Shown one piece after another: positions 53,270 through 64,000 of a stretch of DNA of 64,000 bases (position 1 is its first letter; every line of letters starts with the position of its first letter). The notes beneath the pieces are model-generated. The model saw nothing but the letters and a program-made list of their open reading frames with translations, was not told where the DNA came from and searched no databases. Location of the stretch: NCBI GenBank assembly GCA_037962975.1, contig CM075673.1, positions 24,350,001 to 24,414,000 on the forward strand, read 5' to 3'. This stretch comes from Clitoria ternatea (lineage: Eukaryota; Streptophyta; Magnoliopsida; Fabales; Fabaceae). Position numbers and translations under genes: made by a program.

Positions 53270-53562
53270 TGTCGCGACCTGGATCGCGGCGGATGGCCGA
53301 CCGTAAAAAGAAAATTAGGTTTCCTGAGTTCCCTCCGGAAACCGTGGAGTCGCCACTAATGTTTTTAAGGTAAAACATCAGAAAAAACCTAACGTGAAGG
53401 TACTAGTCCTAAATTAAGATTTTAAGTTCGGGAGTCTAATTACAGGTGGGGAAGGTATTAGCATCCCACACTGTCCATTTTAAACGGTTACCCTAAATTG
53501 TTTAAGTTTGAACAATCCTACTACTTTATAATTTAAACCTCTTACAGATGCCTTATGGATAT
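53270..53562 (-). mobile_element. O2: end of an Ogre-like LTR, cut by K3
   Basis: TGTCGCGACCTGGATCGCGG and downstream blocks (GGAGTCGCCAC, AAGTTCGGGAGTC, ATTACAGGTG, AAGGTATTAGCA, AACGGTTACC) match the reverse complement of the O1 3' end. The rest lies beyond K3, outside the window. Confidence 0.8.
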
Positions 53563-53729
53563 TGTAACATCCCATTTTTAATAATAGCTCTATTTTGTAA
53601 ATTTTGAAGTATGGAAGATCTGTTAGTATTAATCAATGAATAAAACACTTTATGGATGGTTTACAATACTCCAAAAATTCCATTTTTGGGTATAATTATA
53701 GAAATTATATAGACCTGTAATGATAAGAT

Positions 53730-54960
53730 CCTTTTTCCGAGTAAAATATGCCTTAGAAAGAACTTTCCAAGTGAAAAGGGGATCTGTTCTGAGTGACCAA
53801 GAGAAATTCCGAGTGAAGGATGAAATTCCGAGTGAAAGATTGAAATTCCAATTGAAAGGTTAAAATTCTGAGTGAAGGTTGTGTTTTCTGAGTGGAACAT
53901 GGCCGAGAGGGTTTCTTCCGAGTGGAATCCCTGTCAGAGACACTCCTGAGTGAAGTGGGACCGATAGAACCACTTCTGAGTTCAAGAATCCGAGTGAGAC
54001 TCGTATGTATGGGTCTTTTTCCGAGTGATAATGACCCTGATGGACTCTGAATGAAACGTAGTTGAAGAAGTTGATCTGATCTCGGCTAAGTAATGATTAA
54101 CCGAGTGAAACCCAAGTGGGAAATACTTCTATATTCATAAGTGTTGATATCCGAGTGAAAGATATTCCGAGTGAACCCATGTAACCCGTATTCTGAGTGA
54201 CTATGTATGGTGTAAGTCCGAGTGGGGCTTGACTTGGTGAATTTTTCCAAGTGATGAGGAGTGGAATAATTCCGAGTGGAACCTGATTGGGGAGTTTATT
54301 CTGAAGAAGGATTAGTTAAGGCATTATCCGAGTGAAATAGAGGTATGAATACCGAGTGTGGGACCAAATGGATATTGGTCGGTCTTGGAGTTGTGTACCG
54401 AGTGAAAAACCAATAGAGTGATGGGTCGGTTTTAGTGTAATTGCCGAGTGGAAGGCTGAGCAAGAGATGACTCGGAATTGGAATGAAATTACTGAGTGAA
54501 AGACTAATTGAGATGACTCAGTTTCAGGAGAATATGCCAACTGAGTCACCTCCAAGGAAGAGAAATCAGACCGAATGTTTCAAGAGGAATCAATTCCGAG
54601 TGAGTAATAGGTGAAGACTCGGTTTCAGGAAGTTCTACCGAGTGGATTAAGATGTTGAAGTGGAAACCGAGTGAATGAAGGATCGGTTTTGGGGAGGGAG
54701 AGTGTCTGGCTCAAGCGAGTCGGTATTCGCTTGAGCGAAACTCACACTCGCTCAAGCGAGTCGGTTTTCGCTTGAGCGAAACCCCTCTGCCAGTGCATTG
54801 TATGGAACTCGCTCAAGTGAGTCGGTATCCGCTTGAGCGAGAGGGACTCGGATTTCCCTCTTTTCACGTTACCGACCATTTCCAGTCAGTATATACATTG
54901 ACCAGGTAGAATTTTAGTCGGCCAAGAGGCTGACCGAGTGAAATTTCACTCGAAATTCAC
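53730..54960 (+). repeat. Dispersed CCGAGTG motif field in the K3 LTR
   Basis: About 18 exact CCGAGTG copies, usually within TTCCGAGTGAAA or ACCGAGTGGAA contexts, plus variants CTGAGTG, CCAAGTG and TCGAGTG. Spacing is irregular, 12-150 bp. The same field recurs in the 3' LTR at 62420-63630. Confidence 0.9.
54709..54840 (+). repeat. Three successive hairpins in the K3 LTR
   Basis: Hairpin 1 is 54709-54736 (10-bp perfect stem, 8-base loop GTCGGTAT). Hairpin 2 is 54748-54779 (12-bp perfect stem TCGCTCAAGCGA/TCGCTTGAGCGA, loop GTCGGTTT). Hairpin 3 is 54809-54840, with two stem mismatches. The 3' LTR has the equivalents at about 63396-63527. Confidence 0.95.
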
Positions 54961-55395
54961 TGTCAAGTTGACGTTTTGACTTCAGTTTTGTCCTTTTATG
55001 CATATTTTAATAAATCTTCTTCAATCATGCACACTCTAGTAGGTAGGCTGCAGAAGTGGAGCTTACTTTCAATCTAAACCACTCTTAATTCCCACTAATA
55101 GCCCACTAGAAACCCACTCATGGAAAGTTGTCTCCCACCTTGCATTATTAACCACACACACTGATTCTGAAACTCCCAATTACTCTTCTCCATCAATACA
55201 CCTTCAATCTGAACCAGGACAGCCGAGGGGACTTCTTTTCAGTCAGCCAAAGATCATCGATCCAAGTAAGAGGGGACAGGGTTGTGAATAACTATGAAAT
55301 GGGTAGAATTGTATGCTGTTCTAGGATTCCAGTTTTAATTTTGTATCTTGTTGCTCAGTTTTGAGATTGAAAATGTGTGAATTTGATTCTTACTT

Positions 55396-56335
55396 CTTCA
55401 TGAAAGTTGTAGATCTTTTTGTTATCTAAATTTTTAGACCTGAATCAATTAATTTGAATATGTATAGCAAAAGTTATAGCCAAAATACTACAGCATGTCC
55501 GAGTGGAATATTTGTTCTATGCACTGTGTATATATTGATATTCTTGGAATTTTACAAGCATAATCAGCCTTTGATGTCTGCACGAAAGTTGTAGGTAATT
55601 GTGTTATGGATCTATAGAAAGTGGTTTCAAGTCAAAATGATTTTTGTAGCTTGAGTTATGCCTAAAATACTGAAGTATGTTCAAGCTGTAAATCTGTTAA
55701 CTTGAGATATGTATTTTATTTTTAAAACTGGGAATTTTTTGGTGAGAATTAGTGATCAGTGTCTTCATCAAAGTTGTAGATCTTATTATTATGTGAATTT
55801 TGAGACCTGAACTGACTGAATTGGATATGTATAGCATGAGTTATGATCAAAATACTACAACATGTCCGATTGAAATACTTATCTTGTGTTTTGTGTGTAT
55901 ATGAATATTCTGGGAATTATACATACGTTTTTAGACTCTGATGTCTGCATGAAAGTTGTAGATATTTATGTTAGGGATCTATAGAAAGTGGTTTTGAGTT
56001 AAAGAGATGCTTGTAGCTCTAGATATGCTCAAAATACAGAAGTATGTTCATGATGAAAATCTGTTAACTATGAAATCCGAATCTTATTTTTAAAACTAGG
56101 AATTGTTTTGTGAGAATTAGTGGTTGGTGCCTTCATGAAAGTTGTAGATATTTGTGTTAAGGATAATTTAGAACTGGTTTCATGCCAAAATCATTTTTGT
56201 AGCTCCAGAAACGTTCAAATTACTAATATATGTACGTTTTGGAAAACTCACCTTGAGGCAGTGTGGTATTTCGTGAATAAGTGGTAATTCTGTTTGGAAT
56301 TTGAAATTGTGTTCTTCATGAAAGTTGTAGATAAT
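55396..56335 (+). repeat. Box GAAAGTTGTAG repeated at about 183 bp in the K3 LTR
   Basis: Starts at 55402, 55584, 55769, 55951, 56137 and 56320, spacings 182, 185, 182, 186 and 183. Alternate units are more alike (TTCATGAAAGTTGTAGAT against CTGCAYGAAAGTTGTAG), giving a higher-order unit of about 367 bp. Confidence 0.92.
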
Positions 56336-56878
56336 TGTATTATTAAGCTATAGAAAGTGGAATCACATGAAAAGGTTATGATTTGCTCATGTTATGATTG
56401 TTTTACTAGAGTATGTTGCTGTTGGAAATGCTGAAAGTTAATTATAATGGTTATTATGAATGAAAATGATATTTTCTCTATGAGTAACAATTTATTATTA
56501 AACTCTTGAGTGATTATGATTTATTATTGATGTTGTTACATTTTAATGAGTATCATACAGTTGTATATTTTGGTGGTGAATAATTATGAATGACATAATT
56601 AATATATATGTACATGAATGCCTTGTGGTTATTGTTACATGTGGTTGAAACAGTAAATCCATGATTCTGAAAATTATTATATGTGATGTGTCCTTTGAGG
56701 ACTTGTGGTTTTCCAAGTGGTTTTGGAAATATTAATATCATGGTATGTTAAATGATAAAGAGAATTAAAGGCATTCATGCATCATAAGCATTTGGACGCA
56801 CCATGGAATTTTAAGGGTTCCATGATTGCCTACCCTGGTGGAGGGTTACTCTATGATGAGTTAAAGCCCTATTTTTGC

Positions 56879-56980
56879 GATGTGTTGGTCATGGGGCTGT
56901 AGGGATCCATGACTGTATAAATTCCTACCGATGTGTTGGTCATGGGGCTGTAGGGATCCATGACTGTATTAATTCCTACC
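56879..56980 (+). repeat. 51-bp tandem duplication in the K3 LTR
   Basis: GATGTGTTGGTCATGGGGCT begins at 56879 and 56930; the copies differ by about one base. Confidence 0.92.
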
Positions 56981-57497
56981 GATGTCTCTATGAGACCTTT
57001 TACTGTAGTATTCCCACTAAACCAAATGGATCCAGCATGACATCGTTTGACTAATTAAAGACTTAATAATTATAAATGAACATGTTTGGCATATTTATCA
57101 TATCATTATGTTTTGTTGATTGTGTTTGTGCAAATTTTATTTATTTTGTATTTATTCTATATTTTGTCTCACTCTTACATTAAATTTTACAGTGAATGCT
57201 ACGCAGAATGAAGAGTGATGCCCTGATTGATGCCTATATGAATTACTACTTGGACTTTGATTTTTATTTATATTTAATGGGTTGTAATAAATATAACGTA
57301 TCATGTACTGTTATCATTCTAAATCGTTTCCGCTATGCAAATATTTCATGAATTTTATTAATCACGACTAGTATGCATGATAATATTCCGTAATTATCGA
57401 ATTTTATGTGAACTCTGAGTTTAATTTATGAATTTTAAATTGATCTTTCAAAAACGTGAAAAATTTATTCAGAAAATTATACGGGGCGTTCTAATGG

Positions 57498-57510
57498 TGG
57501 TATCAAAGCA
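57498..57510 (+). other. Primer binding site of K3
   Basis: TGGTATCAAAGCA matches the initiator-Met tRNA site with one change (AGAGC to AAAGC). Confidence 0.8.
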
Positions 57511-57787
57511 TTTTCAAAAATTCAGGACCAATTACTATGACATGTATTGATTCTTGATATACTATGTGAATTGTTTGATTAATTGTTTGATAATATGTTA
57601 CGTATGTGCTATATGACTTGTGCCTGACTGATAAATTACAAAATGATTTGTTTGATTACTGTTGGTAATATGATAAATGTGTTATACAATTTATTGCTTA
57701 ACTGATAAACTGTAGAATACTTATAGTTATGTTATAATACAATATATTTTCCCTTAGAATTAGTATAAACCAAACTACGAATGTAGG

Positions 57788-59035
57788 ATGGCAAGAAACA
57801 ACAACAACAACAACAACGATATGGCAGCAGCTTTCAACCGCTTAGCTGAAGCCATAGAACGACAAAACCAACCAAGGAGCACTAGAGGACTCCATGGGTT
57901 AGATCACTTCCTGAAAAGAAAACCTTCACAATTCAAAGGGGGTTATAATCCAGAAGGAGCGTATCTCTGGGCCAAGGAAACGGAGTGCATCTTTCGAGCA
58001 TTGCCCTGCACAGAATACGAAAAGGTAGAGTATGCCACCTATATGTTGGTGGAAGAGGCAGAAAACTGGTGGATTCATGCTAGAATCCGTATGATCGAGG
58101 CTGACAGACCCTTGAACTGGGTCAACTTCAAAGACTGTTTCCTAGAGAAAGATTTTCCAGCAAGTGTGAAAAGCCGTAAAGAGCTGGAATTTATGGAGCT
58201 GAAACAAGGCTCAATGTCTGTTGGAGAATATGCTGCAAAGTTTGAAGAACTATCTCTCTTTTACCCTCCTTTTCAACAGGCTGGTGCCGAAGAATCAAAA
58301 TGTGTTAAATTTGAGAACGGGCTAAATCTGGAAATCAAAGAGGCGATAGGGTACCAAGAAATTCGGAGTTTTCCTATTCTGATCAACAAATGCAGAATTT
58401 TTGAAGAAAATCACCAAGCCAGACTGGCACATGAAAAGGCCAATAGACAACTGAAACCTCAGTCAGTTGATTTCAAAAGGAGAGGGACGCACTATCCAAA
58501 TCGTTTCAAGGGAGGATCATCATCTTCTCAAAGACGCAGCAATCATATGAATATTAGGTGTCATAATTGCGGAGGTAATCACCATATACGTGATTGCACC
58601 CGACACCTAGGAGATGTTATCTGCTATCGTTGTAATCAGACAGGACACATCAGTCCAAATTGTCCGCAGAACCGTTAAAACAACGACAGTAACACTATGA
58701 ATAATCAGAGAGGCTCTAACCATCAGGGAGGTCATGAAGGAAACATGCGTGCTGCTCAACCTCCAAGACAGAACAGGGAGTCAACAGACCAGAGGTTACA
58801 ACCAACAACTGGAAGAGTCTTTGCCATCAGCGGTTCAGAGGCAGACCAAGCTGATGACCTCGTGCAAAGTAAGTGTGAGATCAATGGTACAATCTTATCT
58901 GTGTTATTTGATTCTGGTGCTACACATTTATTTATTTCTGATGAGTGTGTTGGACGTCTTCAATTACCTGTGAATCCTATGAGATATGATCTGATTGTTT
59001 CCACTCCTACCGGTACACAACTTAGGACTACTTAG
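57788..59035 (+). pseudogene. K3 gag and protease start, two stops
   Basis: The ATG at 57788 follows the leader. A 296-residue gag ends at TAA 58676-58678. The same frame continues through the Gln/Arg-rich linker into protease (FDSGATHLFIS near 58910) to TAG 59033-59035. The Asn-repeat N-terminus, capsid region (AENWWIHARIRM, ELEFMELKQGSMS) and two zinc knuckles (CHNCGGNHHIRDC, one residue short; CYRCNQTGHISPNC, canonical) are like K1. The TAA falls close to the knuckle end, so a natural gag terminus there cannot be excluded, but K1 shows no stop at that site. Confidence 0.85.
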
Positions 59036-62000
59036 GTGTGTAACGATTGTTCTGTGCTCATAGAAGGTAAATACTTTCTTGTCGATCTTGTTTGTTTACC
59101 TTTGAAGGATCTGGAAATGATCCTAGGGATGGACTGGTTATCGACAAATCGAGTCTTGGTGGACTGTCATAACAAAACTGTGATATTTCCATCAGAAGAA
59201 AATCTTACTTCCGACAATCTCAAACTCTTTGCCTTACAAGGTGAAAGCCAATTATTTGCCTTGTTTTCTCTTCCACAAGGAGATGGAGAATCTAAAGAGA
59301 TCGAAATGCTAGTTGTTTCTGAATTTCCTGAAGTATTTCCTGAGGATGTCTCAAGTTTACCTCTAGAACGCGAGATAGAATTCTTAATTGATTTAATTCC
59401 AGGAGCAGAACCAGTATCTAAGGCTCCATATCGCATGTCACCTATTGAACTGGCAGAACTAAAGAAGCAAATTGAAGAGTTATTAGAGAAGCATTTCATC
59501 AGGCCCAGTGTGTCGCCATGGGGAGCGCCAGTATTACTTGTCAAGAAGAAAGATGAAAGCATGAGATTATGTGTAGATTATCGTCAGTTGAATAAATTAA
59601 TGGTGAAGAATAAATATCCTTTGCCCAGAATTGATAGATCAATTGAGGGGTGCTACAGTATTTTCCAAGATTGATCTGCGATCGGGTTATCATCAGATTC
59701 GTGTCAAGTCTGAGGATATTCCAAAGACAGCTTTTAGAACACGCTATGGCCATTACGAGTATCTTGTGATGCCCTTCGGAGTAACCAATGCCCCAGCTGT
59801 ATTCATGGATTACATGAATCGAGTGTTCCATTCATACTTAGATCAGTTTGTTATTATCTTCATTAATGACATTCTGATTTATTCTAAGACGTGGGAGGAA
59901 CATGAAAAGCATCTTCGAGTGGTATTACAGATTCTGAAAGAGAAACAGTTGTATGCCAAGTTGTCTAAATGTGAATTCTGGTTGAAGGAGGTAAAGTTTC
60001 TAGGCCATGTAATCTCAAGCGAAGGAGTGTCTGTGGACCCTTCTAAAATTGAAGCTGTAACGAACTGGGAGAGACCTACTTCAGTCACTGAGATACGAAG
60101 CTTCCTGGGATTAGCTGGTTATTATCAAAGATTCATTGAGGGGTTTTCTCAAATTGCCCTACCAATGACTCATCTAACCCGGAAGAATCAACCTTTTGAT
60201 TGGACGCCAGAATGTGAGAGAAGTTTCCAGGAACTAAAAATGAAGCTTACATCTGCTCCAGTCTTAACCTTGCCTGACCCACAAGAAGACTTTGTGGTTT
60301 ATTGTGATGCTTCTAAGATGGGCTTAGGTTGTGTCTTGATGCAGCAACGAAGAGTGGTTGCCTATGCTTCTAGGCAGTTGAGACCACATGAAATGAACTA
60401 TCCAACGTATGATCTAGAATTGGCAGCAATGGTATTTGCTCTGAAAATCTGGAGACACCATTTGTACGGAGTCAAGTTTGAAGTGTTCAGTGACCACAAG
60501 AGCTTGAAGTATTTGTTCGATCAAAAGGAATTGAACATGAGGCAGCGAAGATGGATGGAGTTTCTTAAAGATTATGATTTTGATTTGAAGTACCATCCAG
60601 GAAAAGCAAATGTGGTGGCAGATGCACTTAGCCGAAAGTCCATTCATATGGCATCTTTGATGATAAAAGAGATGGAGATGATAGAACAGTTCAGAGATAT
60701 GAACTTGGGTGTGGAAATAAAATCTTCAAGGAGTATGACCTTGGGAACTTTGAAGATAACCAATGATTTCCTGAAGCTGTTAGGTGAAAGACAGACAAAG
60801 GACTTGCAATTACAGGAGTTGAAAGAGTTGCAGGCGAATAGAAAGGATATGGGATTACAAGAAGGATCAAATGGAATTTGGAGGATCAGAAATAGAATTT
60901 GTGTACCAGATGATGTTGATCTGAGAAGGACGATCCTAGAAGAAGCGCATAAAAGTATGTTGAGCATCCATCCTAGATCAACTAAGATGTATCAAGATCT
61001 GAAGAAAAGCTTTTGGTGGCCAAGGATGAAGAAAGAAATAGTTGAATATGTGTCTTCATGTCTGGTGTGTCAAAAAGCCAAAGTGGAACATCAGAAGCCA
61101 TCTGGTGAACTACAACCATTGGAGATTCCTGTCTGGAAATGGGATGATATTTCAATGGATTTTGTGTCAGGATTACCAAGGACTCATTCAGGAAATGATG
61201 CAATCTGGGTTATTGTAGACAGATTGACTAAGTCTGCTCACTTCCTCCCAATGAATATAAAGAATTCTCTCCAGAAGTTGGCACAATTATATGTGAAAGA
61301 GATCGTGAGACTTCATGGTGTACCATCTAGTATTGTGTCAGATAGAGATCCAAGGTTCACTTCCCGATTCTGGGGAAGCTTGCATCAGGAATTGGGTTCA
61401 AAGCTTCGATTAAGTTCAGCTTATCATCCCCAAATAGATGGGCAGTCAGAGCGTACCATACAAAGTTTAGAAGACTTACTACGATCTTGTGTGCTTGAAC
61501 ATGGTGGTAATTGGGAGCAGTTCCTTCCACTGATTGAATTCATATATAACAATAGCTACCATAGCAGTATTGGTATGGCTCTATTCGAAGCATTATATGG
61601 TAGAAAGTGTCGAACGCCCTTTTATTGGTTAGAAACTGGTGAAAGTTTGGCGTTAGGACCTGAAATTGTGCAACAGACTACTGAACAAATAGAAATAATC
61701 AGAGAGAAGATGAAGGCATCCCAAGATAGACAAAAGCACTACTATGACAAAAGGAGGAAACCACTTGAATTTCAGGTTAGTGATCATGTATTCTTGAAGG
61801 TTTCACCTCACAAGGGGATTGGTCGAGCATTGAAGAGTAAGAAGTTGAGTTCAAGGTTCATTGGACCATATGAGATCCTAAAGAGGATTGGTACAGTGGC
61901 ATATCATATTGCACTTCCTCCTCACCTGGCAAATCTGCACAATGTGTTTCATGTATCACAACTGAGGAAGTATATGCGAGACCCCACTCATGTGATTGCT

Positions 62001-62195
62001 GCTGATGATATTAAAGTTAGAGAAAATCTAACCATCTCTACAGAACCCACACAGATCATAGAAAGGTCGATTAAACACCTGAGAAACAAGAATGTACCAC
62101 TAGTGAAGGTTGCATGGAAACAAGGAAATGATGTAACTCTGACTTGGGAGCGTGAAGATGCTATGAGGACACAGTATCCAGAATTGTTTCACTGA
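59036..62195 (+). pseudogene. K3 pol: RT, RNase H, integrase, chromodomain; frameshift and altered RT active site
   Basis: Two frames: 59036-59674, and an 854-codon frame to 62195. They are separated by an 8-bp loss near 59640 relative to K1. The reverse transcriptase box reads FIND instead of FIDD (Asn codon 59865-59867), which removes one catalytic Asp. RNase H (YCDASKMGLG), integrase (WDDISMDFVSGL, SDRDPRFTSRFW, DGQSERTIQSLED) and a chromodomain ending WEREDAMRTQYPELF follow intact. The Tekay clade call rests on the chromodomain and LTR ends. The element could not move by its own RT. Confidence 0.93.
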
Positions 62196-62248
62196 GAAGT
62201 GCGTTATGTTAAATTTCGAGGATGAAATTTTTATTAGGGTGGGAGAAA

Positions 62249-64000
62249 TGTAACATCCTGTTTTTAATAATAGCTCTATTTCGTAAATTTTGAAGTATGG
62301 AAGATCTGTTAGTATTAATCAATGAATAAAACACTTTATGGATGGTTTACAATACTCCAAAAATTCCATTTTTGGGTATAATTATAGAAATTACATAGAC
62401 CTGTAATGATAAGATCCTTTTTCCGAGTAAAATATGCCTTAGAAAGAACTTTTCGAGTGAAAAAGGGGCTCTATTCCGAGTGACCAAGAGAAATTCCGAG
62501 TGAAGGATGAAATTTCGAGTGAAAGATTGAAATTCCGAGTGAAAGGTTAAAATTCCGAGTGAAGGTTGTGTTTTCCGAATGGAACATGGTCGAGAGGGTT
62601 TCTTTCGAGTGGAATCCCTGTCAGAGACACTCCTGAGTGAAGTGGGACCGATAGAACCACTTCTGAGTTCAAGAATCCGAGTGAGACTCGTATGTATGGG
62701 TCTTTTTCCGAGTGATAATGACCCTGATGGACTCTGAATGAAACGTAGTTGAAGAAGTTGATCTGATCTCGGCTAAGTAATGATTAACCGAGTGAAACCC
62801 AAGTGGGAAATACTTCTATATTCATAAGTGTTGATATCCGAGTGAAAGATATTCCGAGTGAACCCATGTAACCCGTATTCTGAGTGACTATGTATGGTGT
62901 AAGTCCGAGTGGGGCTTGACTTGGTGAATTTTTCCAAGTGATGAGGAGTGGAATAATTCCGAGTGGAACCTGATTGGGGAGTTTATTCTGAAGAAGGATT
63001 AGTTAAGGCATTATCCGAGTGAAATAGAGGTATGAATACCGAGTGTGGGACCAAATGGATATTGGTCGGTCTTGGAGTTGTGTACCGAGTGAAAAACCAA
63101 TAGAGTGATGGGTCGGTTTTAGTGTAATTGCCGAGTGGAAGGCTGAGCAAGAGATGACTCGGAATTGGAATGAAATTACCGAGTGAAAGACTAATTGAGA
63201 TGACTCAGTTTCAGGAGAATATGCCAACTGAGTCACCTCCAAGGAAGAGAAATCAGACCGAATGTTTCAAGAGTAATCAATTCCGAGTGAGTAATAGGTG
63301 AAGACTCGGTTTCAGGAAGTTCTACCGAGTGGATTAAGATGTTGAAGTGGAAACCGAGTGAATGAAGGATCGGTTTTGGGGAGGAAGAGTGTCTGGCTCA
63401 AGCGAGTCGGTATTCGCTTGAGCGAAACTCACACTCGCTCAAGCGAGTCGGTTTTCGCTTGAGCGAAACCCCTCTGCCAATGCATTGTATGGAACTCGCT
63501 CAAGCGAGTCGGTATCCTCTTGAGCGAGAGGGACTCGGATTTCCCTCTTTTCACGTTACCGACCATTTCCAGTCGGTATATACATTGACCAGGTAGAATT
63601 TCAGTCGGCCAAGAGGCTGACCGAGTGAAATTTCACTCGAAATTCACTGTCAGGTTGACGTTTTGACTTCAGTTTTGTCCCTTTATGCATATTTTAATAA
63701 ATCTTCTTCAATCATGCACACTCTAGTGGGTAGGCTGTAGAAGTGGAGCTTACTTTCAATCTAAACCACTCTTAATTCCCACTAATAGCCCACTAGAAAC
63801 CCACTCATGGAAAGTTGTCTCCCACCTTGCATTATTAAACACACACACTGATTCTGAAACTCCCAATTACTCTTCTCCATCAATACACCTTCAATCTGAA
63901 CCAGGACAGCCGAGGGGACTTCTTTTTAGTCAGCCAAAGATCATCAATCTAAGTAAGAGGGGACAGGGTTGTGAATAACTATGAAATGGGTAGAATTGTA
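62249..64000 (+). repeat. 3' LTR of K3, truncated by the window
   Basis: Begins TGTAACATCCTGTTTTTAAT and is colinear with 53563-55300. Includes the CCGAGTG field and the hairpins. Confidence 0.95.

Larger units (their letters stand above)
53563..57493 (+). repeat. 5' LTR of K3, about 3.93 kb
   Basis: Starts TGTAACATCCCATTTTTAAT and ends near GGGGCGTTCTA. Its internal structure is a CCGAGTG motif field (53730-54960), hairpins (54709-54840), a box repeated about every 183 bp (55396-56335) and a 51-bp duplication (56879-56980). The right end is approximate. Confidence 0.9.
53563..64000 (+). mobile_element. K3: Tekay-type chromovirus, right end outside the window
   Basis: 5' LTR 53563 to about 57493, primer site 57498, gag from 57788, pol to 62195, polypurine tract 62235-62248 (TTAGGGTGGGAGAAA), and 3' LTR from 62249. 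The LTR copies differ by about 2 percent over the 1.75 kb that can be compared, with a cluster of changes in the first 370 bp. Inserted into O2. Confidence 0.93.

Noticed and set aside
54316..54555. 79-codon minus frame, repeated at 63003-63242
   Set aside because: Within the CCGAGTG field of the K3 LTR, present twice only because LTRs are paired.
1..64000. tRNA and rRNA genes
   Set aside because: No cloverleaf or rRNA blocks were recognised by eye. Only tRNA-complementary primer sites were seen. A tRNAscan-SE run would settle it.

Overview
The window is eukaryotic plant nuclear DNA, most likely from a eudicot and probably a legume. The evidence is two plant genes (a xyloglucan xylosyltransferase and a PPR protein) in AT-rich DNA packed with Ty3/gypsy LTR retrotransposons of the Tat/Ogre and Tekay lineages. 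The legume placement is inferred from element style and not proven. No tRNA, rRNA, CRISPR array or prokaryotic feature was seen.

Layout. 1-7767: 3' part of a Tat-lineage element (T1, + strand) with the end of pol, two satellite-like tandem arrays, an antisense extra gene (aORF) and the 3' LTR. 7768-14500: gene island with a PPR gene whose frame is broken (9792-11320) and an intact XXT5-type glycosyltransferase (12844-14178) whose 3' end is tandemly duplicated. 14500-22413: AT-rich intergenic DNA with a hAT MITE (17355-17825), old copia-like remnants and divergent repeats. 22414-34050: a complete Tat element (T2, - strand) with 804-bp LTRs and target duplication ATTTT; it again carries an antisense aORF. 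34376-37609: Ogre-like solo LTR (O1, duplication CTTTT). 38620-39354: Tat solo LTR (T3, duplication CCTAC). 39416-53269: decayed Tekay chromovirus (K1). Its 3' LTR is interrupted by a Tekay-type solo LTR (K2, 49233-52894, duplication GGAAT) and is cut at 53270 by an Ogre-like LTR end (O2). O2 is itself cut at 53563 by a second Tekay element (K3), which runs past the window end.

How the parts work together. The host genes are independent: XXT5 acts in Golgi xyloglucan synthesis and the PPR protein would act in organellar RNA processing. In T1 and T2, gag-pol runs on one strand. A convergent transcription unit on the other strand, between integrase and the 3' LTR, has its own TATA box, ATG, one intron at the same codon position and an AATAAA signal. 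It encodes a protein resembling Pfam Transposase_28 (putative gypsy-type transposon), followed by a charged region and a coiled coil. This conserved antisense gene is the most interesting system here. The Tekay LTRs are also notable for dense short-motif arrays, hairpins and a box repeated about every 183 bp.
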